Origin: Seminibacterium arietis
Lineage (GTDB): Bacteria > Pseudomonadota > Gammaproteobacteria > Enterobacterales > Pasteurellaceae
Direction: 5' to 3'
Length of the DNA stretch: 64,000 nucleotides
Assembly: GCF_042675725.1 (NCBI RefSeq)
Contig: NZ_JBHTJN010000001.1
Coordinates: 140,716-204,715, forward strand
Shown here: in pieces, positions 44,097-52,778 of the stretch
Layout of the letters: each line of letters starts with the position of its first letter
How positions within the stretch are numbered: position 1 is the stretch's first letter
The notes under the pieces: model-generated
What the model was told of the DNA's origin: nothing
The model's database searches: none
What the model saw: the letters and a program-made list of their open reading frames with translations, nothing else
Position numbers and translations under genes: made by a program

Positions 44097-44290
44097 TTTA
44101 TCTCCACAGAATCCGCTAATGTAAAGCAGCCCTGATCTAATTTGCAAATCTCTAACTTATTCAAATTATCTATAAAAAATAATTCTAAGTGTGTAAATTA
44201 ACAAAGATGAATAAGCTAAACTTGCGAACGAGCAACATTCGCATTACTGGGTCTTTTTAAGAGCCACGAAACATATCATCATGTTATATC

Positions 44291-45031
44291 TTAATCTAAT
44301 AAAAACCCTTGTTTTTTCATAACACTAGCGATATTTTCTCGCCCAGCCACAGGGGTTGCTTTAAGTACTACTTGATCAGTAAAAGCAGCTAAACATTGAT
44401 TACGATTCCGAGTGTCGTAATAAGTTTTCATCACTTGATCATAATCAGCTAACTCTTGGTGATAATCATCAAAAGTGCGGTACGTATTTTCGTAAAAACG
44501 ATATTTCATTGGCATGCGAGGTTTTAATTGGGGATCATCATTAATGTAACCAAAAGCAACGCCTAGCACTGGCATAGTTAATTTTGGTAAAGCTAGTAAA
44601 TCTACCAAAGCCTGTGCATCATTTAAAATTGCCCCTAAAAAAACAGCTCCCATACCAACAGATTCCACCGCATTAGTAAGATTTTGTGCAGAAAGACTAG
44701 CATCAGTGATCCCTTGTAACAATACATCCATGGAATTAAACTTACGATTATCCCCTGACTCTTTCAAAATTTGTGTGTTGCGGTAACCATCTGCTAAAAA
44801 AATGAATAATTCAGGTACATCTGCTATGTAACTTTGTTTAGCAATTTCTGCGATTTTTTGTTTCAAATTATGATCTGTAATACGAATAAAAGAAGAAAAT
44901 TGTAAACCATTTGAAGTTGCAGTACGCTGAATTACTTGAATAAAAAGCTCAATCATCTCCTCTGGAACAGGTTTTTGTTCAAAAAAACGGATCGTACGAT
45001 GCTCTAATTGATGTTTAATAGTCGAGTTCAT
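44291..45031 (-). CDS. nfsA: NfsA-type NADPH nitroreductase / FMN reductase
   Basis: A 246-residue flavoprotein of the NfsA/Frp group. The start HRTIRFFEQKPVPEEMI carries the FMN-contacting arginine and is followed by RTATSNGLQFSSFIRI. The GMGAVFLGAILNDAQ core and the FGYINDDPQLKPRMPMKYRFYENTY segment are characteristic. It should reduce nitroaromatics or free flavin with NADPH. It follows the usg homologue by 23 bases in the same direction. An uptake signal lies inside the gene. Confidence 0.88.
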   Translation of the reverse strand: MNSTIKHQLEHRTIRFFEQKPVPEEMIELFIQVIQRTATSNGLQFSSFIRITDHNLKQKIAEIAKQSYIADVPELFIFLADGYRNTQILKESGDNRKFNSMDVLLQGITDASLSAQNLTNAVESVGMGAVFLGAILNDAQALVDLLALPKLTMPVLGVAFGYINDDPQLKPRMPMKYRFYENTYRTFDDYHQELADYDQVMKTYYDTRNRNQCLAAFTDQVVLKATPVAGRENIASVMKKQGFLLD

Positions 45032-45054
45032 AATCCACCTTTTTTATAATATCT

Positions 45055-46023
45055 TTATTGGTCATGTTGATAGTCTTGATGATAAATAGCTTCTGCTAAT
45101 TTAACAGCCATACTCGCTTGAGTAAAACGTTGTTCATCTGCAACAGCCCAAAAACTAACACCATTATCTAAATTTTCCACTGAGCTAATATGTAACTTAG
45201 TTATTTTTTCATTAGTTTCACGTTCACCATTAGTTACTGGCGTAATAACTCGTTGATGATACTCAATAATTCCATTTTGTTGCCAGCACGTAGTCAGATT
45301 ATCAACATTTATGTCGTTCAAGCAAAGTGCGGTTATTTTTTGCCCCATTCCATAAAATACGGGAACTTGGATAGAATGAAAAGTCACATTTTGTATCTCT
45401 GGAAAAATCCTAGAAAATTGCATTACGTAATTTTCTTGTTGTGGAAATACATCAAATGCTAAACGTTGTTCTTCTTCATTTAAAGGAATACCATTTAATA
45501 ATTGAGCAGTCTGACTAGCTAAACGTCCTACAGACTCTACACTTTGATAAGCTGCTGGTAATAGTGATGTAACCATAAGTTGCGTTACTTCTATTTCCGC
45601 TAATAAAGGAGATATAGCTAAACAACATTGTGTAATTTGTGGATTGGGTAATGAAACAATATTGCGTTGTCGTAACTCACATAAAGCAGTTTCATTAATT
45701 GTTGGTATAACTAGGGGAATCTCTGATAAATTAGCACATACACCTTTTATATCAATTCCCATACAACCTGCTTGTGTTGCTGTGACTAAACATGGAACAT
45801 CGTCTACGTTGCCTGCAAAGAAAAAATAATGGTAGTCTGACCAATTCATATCTTGTGGTGAGATTTGTGCAACTCCTTTATTTTTAAAACGAATACCTTG
45901 TTCTTCAGAAAAAGGTTCGATTTCCACAACTACTAAATTTTTTACGGGTAAACTACTATTTTCCAAAGATGCTGCAATTTTTTCTGCTAACTCAAATTCA
46001 GCTGCAATAGCAATATTCAACAT
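45055..46023 (-). CDS. usg: USG-1-like protein (aspartate-semialdehyde dehydrogenase paralogue)
   Basis: A 322-residue member of the USG-1 branch of the aspartate-semialdehyde dehydrogenase family. The fold is recognisable from FFFAGNVDDVPCLVTATQAGCMGIDIKGVCA and the C-terminal TPVTNGERETNEKI region. Where the true enzyme carries its catalytic cysteine (NP-x-C-T-T), this protein reads NPQITQ, so it should be enzymatically dead in that reaction. The role of Usg is unknown. A terminator-free 23-base gap leads into nfsA. Confidence 0.88.
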   Translation of the reverse strand: MLNIAIAAEFELAEKIAASLENSSLPVKNLVVVEIEPFSEEQGIRFKNKGVAQISPQDMNWSDYHYFFFAGNVDDVPCLVTATQAGCMGIDIKGVCANLSEIPLVIPTINETALCELRQRNIVSLPNPQITQCCLAISPLLAEIEVTQLMVTSLLPAAYQSVESVGRLASQTAQLLNGIPLNEEEQRLAFDVFPQQENYVMQFSRIFPEIQNVTFHSIQVPVFYGMGQKITALCLNDINVDNLTTCWQQNGIIEYHQRVITPVTNGERETNEKITKLHISSVENLDNGVSFWAVADEQRFTQASMAVKLAEAIYHQDYQHDQ

Positions 46024-46262
46024 ATTATCCTCTGTGATTTAAAATTAACTATTATCTTTTTATATTTGAAAGCATTACAACAATTTTTATGTTGTTTCTA
46101 GTGACTATATCTTGTTTTGCTGTTTTCTATTGAATCTATTTCAACACATTGAATAAACCTAAAATCAAATTTTCATTACGGTTATTAAAAGGATAAATTC
46201 CTCTCAATTCTAAAGGCAATTAATCAAAATTAAGTTAGAAAACATGATTAAATCAAGCCATC

Positions 46263-46290
46263 AGTTTTTGGCTACAATTAACCAAAAACT
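46263..46290 (-). terminator. Possible phnA terminator hairpin
   Basis: AGTTTTTGG (46263-46271) and CCAAAAACT (46282-46290), 31 bases past the phnA stop; no T-tract on the minus strand. The rest of 46,024-46,320 shows nothing recognisable. Confidence 0.4.
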
Positions 46291-46320
46291 GTCCTTTTAA
46301 AATTATAGTACTAAGCTAAA

Positions 46321-46644
46321 CTACGCTTTTTTCAAAAATTCTGATTTCAGCAAAATCTTGCCACAATCAACATTATGATCGCCTTCAACTAAGCGAATAC
46401 TCTTGTATTTTGTACCTTTTTTCAGCACACTTGAAGAGCCTTTCAATTTTAGATCTTTGACTAAAATAACATCATCACCATCAACTAACAAATTACCATT
46501 AGCATCTTTAACAACTAATTGTTCCTCATCAATTTCAATAGTTTCATTTCCTGTCCACTCATGAGTACAGTCTGGACAAACAAATTGAATTGAGTCGTGA
46601 TAAACATTTTCACTATTACATTTAGGGCAAATTGGATAATCCAT
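46321..46644 (-). CDS. phnA: PhnA/YjdM zinc-ribbon protein
   Basis: A small protein with an N-terminal zinc ribbon (CPKCNSENVYHDSIQFVCPDC) and the PhnA C-terminal domain (VVKDANGNLLVDGDDVILVKDLKLKGSS). I choose ATG 46644 (MDYPICPKC..., 107 residues) since GGAG lies eight bases upstream and the E. coli protein begins in the same place. A reading from 46728 adds 28 residues that do not fit. Despite the name, no role in phosphonate use is established. It is divergent from ycaO. Confidence 0.92.
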   Translation of the reverse strand: MDYPICPKCNSENVYHDSIQFVCPDCTHEWTGNETIEIDEEQLVVKDANGNLLVDGDDVILVKDLKLKGSSSVLKKGTKYKSIRLVEGDHNVDCGKILLKSEFLKKA

Positions 46645-46895
46645 AAACATTTCTCCATAAAAATGGGTCATTATAAACCAATTAGCTTGTTTTACCGAGT
46701 TTTTTACAAACAAAGATGTATTATTCACTTATAATTTAATAAAAAATGCTTTTTCAGATTTAATCTGCAAAATATAGAGGTCTTCTTACAGCTAATAAAA
46801 CAATATAACGTCTGAAAAATTTTACACATCAAGTGAAAATTGATGCAAATTCATTCTGATAAAAATATTTAACTATTTTGAATAGCCATATTTGA

Positions 46896-46901
46896 TATAA
46901 T
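46896..46901 (+). promoter_or_regulatory. Putative extended -10 promoter of ycaO
   Basis: TATAAT preceded by TGA gives an extended -10 (TGATATAAT), 35 bases before the ycaO start at 46936. No clear -35 element is needed or seen. Confidence 0.5.
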
Positions 46902-46935
46902 CTCATTCTATAACTAATTGGAATTTATATTTATT

Positions 46936-48696
46936 ATGACAGAACAAACTTTTATTCTCGGAAAAGATGCAGCGTTAGAAGATAGTATCGCGAAATTTCA
47001 GCAAAAACTCACCGCACTTGGCTTTAATATCGAAGAAGTTTCTTGGTTAAACCCAGTACCAAACGTGTGGTCCGTACATATTCATGATAAGGATTGTCCT
47101 CAGTGTTTTTCTAATGGTAAAGGAGCTAGTAAAAAAGCAGCTCTTGCATCTGCCTTAGGAGAATATTTTGAACGCCTTTCTACTAACTATTTTTTTGCTG
47201 ATTTTTATCTTGGGCAAGAAATTGCTAATGATGATTTTGTTCATTATCCATCAGAAAAATGGTTTCCTATTAAAGATGAAAGTGAATTGCCTGAAGGATT
47301 ACTTAATGATGAATTGTTAAAATATTATGATCCTAAAGGTGAATTAACACCTGATTTATTAATAGATCTACAATCTAGTAATTACGATCGTGGAATTGTG
47401 GCGATGCCTTATACACGTCAGTCCGATCAGTCTACTGTTTATATTCCACAAAGTATTATTGCTAATTTATATGTATCCAACGGCATGTCTGCAGGTAATA
47501 CTAAACATGAGGCTCGTGTACAAGGTCTATCTGAAATATTCGAACGCTTTGTAAAAAATAAAATTATTGCTGAAGCCATTAGCCTTCCACAAATTCCGCA
47601 ACAAGTAATGGATCGCTATCCAAATATACAAACTGCTATCGAGCAACTAGAGAAAGAAGGTTTTCCAATCTTGGCTTATGATGCTTCTTTAGGTGGCAAA
47701 TATCCCGTAATTTGCGTCATCTTACTAAATCCAAATAATGGCTCTTGTTTTGCCTCCTTTGGTGCTCATCCTAATTTTAATGTTGCCTTAGAACGCTCTG
47801 TAACTGAATTGTTGCAAGGGCGTAGTCTAAAAGATTTAGATGTTTTTTATCCTCCTTCTTTTAATAATGATGATGTAGCAGAACATGCTAACTTAGAAAC
47901 TCATTTTATTGATTCTAGTGGTTTAATTTCCTGGGATCTGTTTAAACAAGAACCAGATTTTAATTTTGTTGACTGGGATTTTTCAGGTACAACAGAACAG
48001 GAATACTATAATCTTCTTAAAATTTTTAACGATGAACAGAGAGAGGTATACATTATGGATTATAATCACCTAGATGTATATGCTTGTCGAATTATCGTAC
48101 CTGGTATGTCAGACATTTATCCACAAGATGATTTAATTTATGCTAATAATAATATAGGAATGGATTGGCGAGAAATTCTTTTAGATTTACCGCACTTTCA
48201 CCACTCAAAAGAGATTTATCAAGAATTATTGATTGAACTAGACAAACAAAGTATTGATGATGCTATTCGCGTTCGCGAATTTATTGGTGTTGTTGCTCCC
48301 ACGCAATCGGGCTGGGCAACTTTACGCATTGGTGAGCTAAAATCAATGCTTCATCTTGCTCTTGGTGAATTGGAAGAGGCTCTTGATTGGGCAAACTGGA
48401 CTCTTAATATGAACTCATCTATTTTTACTACAGATCGCACAAACTATTATCGCTGTTTAATCAATAGCTTAGAACTATTTTTAGACAAAAACCGTGATCC
48501 TGTACAATATCGCAATATTTTTGACAAGATGTATAGTAAAAACGTTGTAGATCGCGTATGGAGTGCTATCAACGGTTCTAATCCATTCTACAATTTGCAA
48601 GCAGACGATGAATATTTAAATAAGTTCAAAGCACATCAGAGACTTCTAACTGCCTACAAAAAACTACAGAAGGCAAAAAGAGAAAACTGGACGTAA
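46936..48696 (+). CDS. ycaO: YcaO protein (ribosomal S12 modification partner)
   Basis: YcaO in E. coli works with RimO in beta-methylthiolation of ribosomal protein S12, and the YcaO fold binds ATP for backbone chemistry in other systems. This protein, 586 residues from ATG 46936, is nearly colinear with the E. coli one: MTEQTFILGKDAALEDSI, FSNGKGASKKAALASALGEYFERLSTNYFF, and a C-terminal helical repeat region (LRIGELKSMLHLALGELEEALDWANWTLN). A TTG start at 46918 is less likely. No cluster genes for peptide modification are nearby, so it belongs to the housekeeping type. Confidence 0.95.
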   Translation: MTEQTFILGKDAALEDSIAKFQQKLTALGFNIEEVSWLNPVPNVWSVHIHDKDCPQCFSNGKGASKKAALASALGEYFERLSTNYFFADFYLGQEIANDDFVHYPSEKWFPIKDESELPEGLLNDELLKYYDPKGELTPDLLIDLQSSNYDRGIVAMPYTRQSDQSTVYIPQSIIANLYVSNGMSAGNTKHEARVQGLSEIFERFVKNKIIAEAISLPQIPQQVMDRYPNIQTAIEQLEKEGFPILAYDASLGGKYPVICVILLNPNNGSCFASFGAHPNFNVALERSVTELLQGRSLKDLDVFYPPSFNNDDVAEHANLETHFIDSSGLISWDLFKQEPDFNFVDWDFSGTTEQEYYNLLKIFNDEQREVYIMDYNHLDVYACRIIVPGMSDIYPQDDLIYANNNIGMDWREILLDLPHFHHSKEIYQELLIELDKQSIDDAIRVREFIGVVAPTQSGWATLRIGELKSMLHLALGELEEALDWANWTLNMNSSIFTTDRTNYYRCLINSLELFLDKNRDPVQYRNIFDKMYSKNVVDRVWSAINGSNPFYNLQADDEYLNKFKAHQRLLTAYKKLQKAKRENWT

Positions 48697-48804
48697 AAAT
48701 AAAAATTTATAAAAAGATTCCAACTTTGTGATCTAAATCTAAGAAAAATTCCCTATTTTTGGGTATGATCAACGAAATTTTTAATTTGTAAAAGAGAAAC
48801 TGTT

Positions 48805-49239
48805 ATGGAAAATTTGACAACACAAATATGGCAAATACTCATTATCGCTAGTGCAATTAGTTTAATCTTAGGGGTAATTATCGGTTATGTTTTATTTCGT
48901 TTTAGTAGAACAGTAAAAAAACAATTAAAAACTGAAACGGAGTTGAAACAAATGAAAACTAAGTTGGAAGAGCAAAATCACCAATTAGAAAAACATTTTT
49001 CTGAAAGTGCAGAACTTCTTAAAAATATAGCTCAAGATTATCAGAAACTTTATCATCATCTCTCCGACTCTTCTGTGAAGTTATTACCTGAAACAAAAAG
49101 CAATTTGTTTGATCATAATTTGATTAAAAATCAAGAGAACCAATCAATTGATCCAACGGAATGTAATCAACCAAAAGATTACTCTGAAGGTTCTTCTGGC
49201 ATTTTAAAAAATTTCTCTAAGATTTTTAACAAAAAATAA
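48805..49239 (+). CDS. zapG: YhcB/ZapG membrane-anchored coiled-coil protein
   Basis: A 144-residue DUF1043 protein. One N-terminal transmembrane helix (residues 11-32, with the GVIIGYVLFRFS motif) is followed by a coiled coil (about 36-95) and a variable acidic tail. In E. coli YhcB (ZapG) is tied to cell division and envelope growth. It is isolated between ycaO and the HAD phosphatase gene. Confidence 0.92.
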   Translation: MENLTTQIWQILIIASAISLILGVIIGYVLFRFSRTVKKQLKTETELKQMKTKLEEQNHQLEKHFSESAELLKNIAQDYQKLYHHLSDSSVKLLPETKSNLFDHNLIKNQENQSIDPTECNQPKDYSEGSSGILKNFSKIFNKK

Positions 49240-49284
49240 TCAGTAAAAACTCAATAGAGAAAAAATTTAGTAGTTTTTATTTAT

Positions 49285-49313
49285 TGTAATTTACAAATTT
49301 TCGTAAAATTACA
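49285..49313 (+). promoter_or_regulatory. Inverted repeat upstream of ybhA
   Basis: TGTAATTTAC (49285-49294) and GTAAAATTACA (49303-49313) form a near-perfect dyad, one base bulged, with eight bases between. It ends 22 bases before the ybhA start and runs into an uptake signal at 49313. It could be an operator. Confidence 0.45.
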
Positions 49314-49335
49314 CCGCACTTTTAAGGAAAGCAAC

Positions 49336-50151
49336 ATGAATATTCAGCTTATTGCCTTCGATTTAGATGGTACATTATTAAATAGTAGAGGACAAATATT
49401 GACCTCAAGTAAAAAAGTAATTAAAAAAGCAATAGATCAAGGTATTAAAGTAGTTTTAGTTACAGGTCGACACCATACTGCTACATACCCCTATCATCAC
49501 GAATTAGATTTAGATACGCCTATCGTAGCTTGTAATGGTACTTATCTTTATGATACTAAAACTAATACAATGCCTATTGGAAATCCACTATCCGTTGAAC
49601 AAGCGGAGCAAGTAATATGCCTTGCAGAAGAGTATCAACTAGATTTATTGATGTATTCTCGTTACGCAATGAACTATATCCGTTTAAATGATCATATGAA
49701 AAATTTCAGTACATGGGTAGCAGGTTGTCCAGACGAAGTCAAACCAAATTTACGGCAATGTTCTGACTTTCGTCAATTATTAAAAGATGAACAAGAAGTC
49801 ATTTGGAAATTTGTGATAAGTCATCCGAATAAAGATTATATGCAAAAAGCCATTGATCAACTTCCTATCTCTGATTTTAGTTGTGAATGGTCATGGGTAG
49901 ATCGTGTAGATGTTGCTAGACAGGATAATTCAAAAGGTTCTCGCTTACTTGAACTGCTTAAGAACTGGAATATTGATCCTCAGAATGTAATAGCCTTCGG
50001 TGATAATCAAAATGATATTAGCATGTTAAGTGCGGTAGGGATGGGCGTAGCAATGGGGAATGCTGAACTTGAAGTGAAAGCAAAAACTAAATTTAGTACA
50101 AAGTCTAATGATAATGATGGCATAGCTGAATTTTTAAATCATTATTTATAA
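49336..50151 (+). CDS. ybhA: YbhA-type HAD phosphatase (pyridoxal phosphatase)
   Basis: A 271-residue Cof-type HAD phosphatase. Motif I is FDLDGTLLN (residues 8-16), with VTGRHH, the conserved PIVACNGTYLYD and the C-terminal AFGDNQNDISML, all close to E. coli YbhA, which hydrolyses pyridoxal phosphate and other phosphosugars. ECEWSW-like residues (SCEWSWVDRVDVA) are typical of this subgroup. It converges with infB over a shared terminator. Confidence 0.9.
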   Translation: MNIQLIAFDLDGTLLNSRGQILTSSKKVIKKAIDQGIKVVLVTGRHHTATYPYHHELDLDTPIVACNGTYLYDTKTNTMPIGNPLSVEQAEQVICLAEEYQLDLLMYSRYAMNYIRLNDHMKNFSTWVAGCPDEVKPNLRQCSDFRQLLKDEQEVIWKFVISHPNKDYMQKAIDQLPISDFSCEWSWVDRVDVARQDNSKGSRLLELLKNWNIDPQNVIAFGDNQNDISMLSAVGMGVAMGNAELEVKAKTKFSTKSNDNDGIAEFLNHYL

Positions 50152-50161
50152 GCAAATAAAA

Positions 50162-50196
50162 AAGTGCGGTAAAAAATTTATTTTTTAACCGCACTT
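50162..50196. terminator. Inverted uptake-signal pair between ybhA and infB
   Basis: AAGTGCGGT (50162-50170) and ACCGCACTT (50188-50196), with A/T pairing inside the loop. In a 67-base convergent gap it can terminate both genes. Confidence 0.75.
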
Positions 50197-50218
50197 GGAA
50201 GATTACCTATATTTTATC

Positions 50219-52765
50219 TTAGATTGTTCGTTTCACTTCAACTACTTCAAAGACTTCAATTTGGTCACCAATTTTAACATCGTTGTAGTTTTTCACACCA
50301 ATACCGCATTCCATACCATTACGCACTTCTGAAACGTCATCTTTAAAGCGACGAAGAGATTCAAGTTCACCTTCGAAGATAACCACATTATCACGTAATA
50401 CTCGAATTGGATTACTACGTTTAACGACCCCTTCTGTTACCATACAACCTGCAATTGCACCAAATTTAGGATGACGGAATACATCACGTACTTCAGCTAA
50501 TCCAATAATCTGTTGCTTAAATTCAGGTTGCAGCATACCACTCATTGCCGCCTTAATTTCATTTAGCAATTCATAAATGATCGAATAATAACGCAAGTCA
50601 ATATTTTCATTCTCAATTACACGACGAGCAGAAGCATCAGCACGAACATTGAAACCAAGCAAAATCGCATTTGATGCTGTTGCTAATGTTGCATCAGTTT
50701 CAGTAATACCGCCAACTCCTGAACCAACAACATTCACTTTTACTTCATCAGTAGAAAGCTCTAACAAGGATTGAACAATAGCTTCAACTGAACCTTGCAC
50801 ATCAGCCTTAACAATAACATTCAATTCAGCAACATCACCTTCTGACATATTACTAAACATATTTTCTAGTTTAGCTTTTTGTTGACGAGCTAATTTTACA
50901 TCACGGAATTTTCCTTGACGATATAAGGCTACTTCACGTGCTTTTTTCTCATCACGGACTACTGTAGCTTCATCCCCTGCTGATGGTACACCTGACAATC
51001 CTAGTACCTCTACTGGGATAGATGGTCCCGCTGATACAACTTCTTTACCATTCTCATCTCGCATCGCACGTACACGTCCATATTCAAAGCCACATAATAC
51101 AATATCGCCTCGATTTAATGTACCCGATTGCACTAAAATAGTCGCCACAGGACCTCGCCCTTTGTCTAGGTAGGATTCAATTACTACACCACTTGCCATG
51201 CCCTCTTTTACTGAGGATAATTCAAGTACTTCTGATTGCAATAAAATCGCATCAAGCAAATCATCAACACCAGTCCCTTTTTTTGCTGACACATAAACAA
51301 ATTGAGTGTCTCCACCAAATTTTTCTGCGACTACTTCGTATTGTAGTAATTCTTGCTCTACTCGTTCAGGGTTAGCTTCAGGTTTGTCAATTTTATTCAC
51401 TGCCACGACAACAGGCACATTTGCTGCTTTTGCATGTTGAATCGCCTCAACAGTTTGTGGCATCACACCATCGTCAGCCGCAACAACAAGCACAACGATA
51501 TCCGTTGCTTTTGCACCCCTAGCACGCATTGAAGTAAAAGCAGCATGTCCTGGCGTATCTAAAAACGTAATCATCTTACCGTCGTTAGTTTCAACATGAT
51601 AAGCACCAATGTGCTGAGTAATACCGCCAGCTTCTCCAGCCGCTACTTTCGCTTTACGAATATAATCAAGCAAAGACGTTTTACCATGGTCAACATGCCC
51701 CATAATAGTCACAACAGGAGCTCTAGTAACTTTTTCTGCATTTACATCACGGTCACCTAATACTGACTCTTCCAACTCATTTTCTTTACGAAGAATCACT
51801 TTATGTCCCATTTCTTCAGCTACAAGTTGAGCCGTTTCTTGGTCAATAACTTGGTTAATTGTCACCATCTCGCCCATTTTCATCATGGTTTTAATGATTT
51901 CTGTCGCTTTAACCGCCATTTTATTAGCAAGTTCTGCTACAGTAATAGTTTCACCAATCACAACATCACGATTGACTGGAGCAACTGGTTTCGTAAAACC
52001 TTGTTGTAAAGCACTATTCTTTTTGCTCTGTTTACCTTTGGCTACACGCTGATCTTTTTGATTACGGCGTTGAGATTCACGTTCTGTCTTAGTATTTTCT
52101 TCTTCTCGAGCGTTCTTCTTATTACCTTTAGCTACTTTTGCTTTATTTCTTCTACGGTTTTCATTGCGGCGTTCTTCTTCATCTTCTGCTTCTATAGCAT
52201 AACTTGAAGTTAAACGATAATCTGAATAATCATCATTATTTTCGTCATGAGAATGATGTTCAGTATCAGCATAACGTTTTGCTTCTTCTGCTGCTTTCCG
52301 AGCTTGCTCTTCTGCTTTTTGTCTAGCCATCTCATCAGCTCGACGGCGTAACTCTGCTTCTTCTGATTTTCGTTTTGCCTTTTCTTTATCTTTCTCTTTA
52401 ATTTTATCTTTCGAACTTTTTACCGCAGCTACTTCTGATTTCTTATCAGATATAGAAACTTTTTGTTGTTCTACTTTAATTTCATTGTTTTTCTTTTGTT
52501 CAACAAAATCATTTTTCACTATTTCTGTTTTAACTTCAGATTGTTGTGATTTTTGGTCTTCTTTCTGTTCTAATATTGGTTTAGATTTCAAGTTAGTCTC
52601 TTCTGCTTTTTTCATTGCATTAGTTGTAACCGTACGTTTCTTACGCACTTCCACTTGCACAGATTTTGCTTTACCCGCTGTAGTCGTCCCACTTACAGTA
52701 GATTTAGTTCTTCGCTGTAAACTCAATTTTTTAGGGGTATTCAATTGTTTCATCTCGTCTGTCAT
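50219..52765 (-). CDS. infB: Translation initiation factor IF-2
   Basis: IF-2 brings initiator tRNA to the ribosome as a GTPase. The 848-residue protein has a long charged, low-complexity N-terminal region (residues 1-260, rich in lysine, glutamate and alanine). An IF2N domain follows (VAELANKMAVKATEIIKTMMKMGEMVTIN). The G domain has GHVDHGKTSLLD, DTPGHAAFTSMRARGA and VNKIDKPEAN. Domains II to IV follow. It ends the rimP-nusA-infB unit, 13 bases after nusA. Confidence 0.97.
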   Translation of the reverse strand: MTDEMKQLNTPKKLSLQRRTKSTVSGTTTAGKAKSVQVEVRKKRTVTTNAMKKAEETNLKSKPILEQKEDQKSQQSEVKTEIVKNDFVEQKKNNEIKVEQQKVSISDKKSEVAAVKSSKDKIKEKDKEKAKRKSEEAELRRRADEMARQKAEEQARKAAEEAKRYADTEHHSHDENNDDYSDYRLTSSYAIEAEDEEERRNENRRRNKAKVAKGNKKNAREEENTKTERESQRRNQKDQRVAKGKQSKKNSALQQGFTKPVAPVNRDVVIGETITVAELANKMAVKATEIIKTMMKMGEMVTINQVIDQETAQLVAEEMGHKVILRKENELEESVLGDRDVNAEKVTRAPVVTIMGHVDHGKTSLLDYIRKAKVAAGEAGGITQHIGAYHVETNDGKMITFLDTPGHAAFTSMRARGAKATDIVVLVVAADDGVMPQTVEAIQHAKAANVPVVVAVNKIDKPEANPERVEQELLQYEVVAEKFGGDTQFVYVSAKKGTGVDDLLDAILLQSEVLELSSVKEGMASGVVIESYLDKGRGPVATILVQSGTLNRGDIVLCGFEYGRVRAMRDENGKEVVSAGPSIPVEVLGLSGVPSAGDEATVVRDEKKAREVALYRQGKFRDVKLARQQKAKLENMFSNMSEGDVAELNVIVKADVQGSVEAIVQSLLELSTDEVKVNVVGSGVGGITETDATLATASNAILLGFNVRADASARRVIENENIDLRYYSIIYELLNEIKAAMSGMLQPEFKQQIIGLAEVRDVFRHPKFGAIAGCMVTEGVVKRSNPIRVLRDNVVIFEGELESLRRFKDDVSEVRNGMECGIGVKNYNDVKIGDQIEVFEVVEVKRTI

Positions 52766-52778
52766 TGCTTAATTCTCC

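Noticed and set aside
46936..48696. YcaO as part of a peptide-modifying (RiPP) cluster
   Set aside because: The protein is colinear with housekeeping E. coli YcaO, and no precursor peptide, dehydrogenase or exporter lies nearby.
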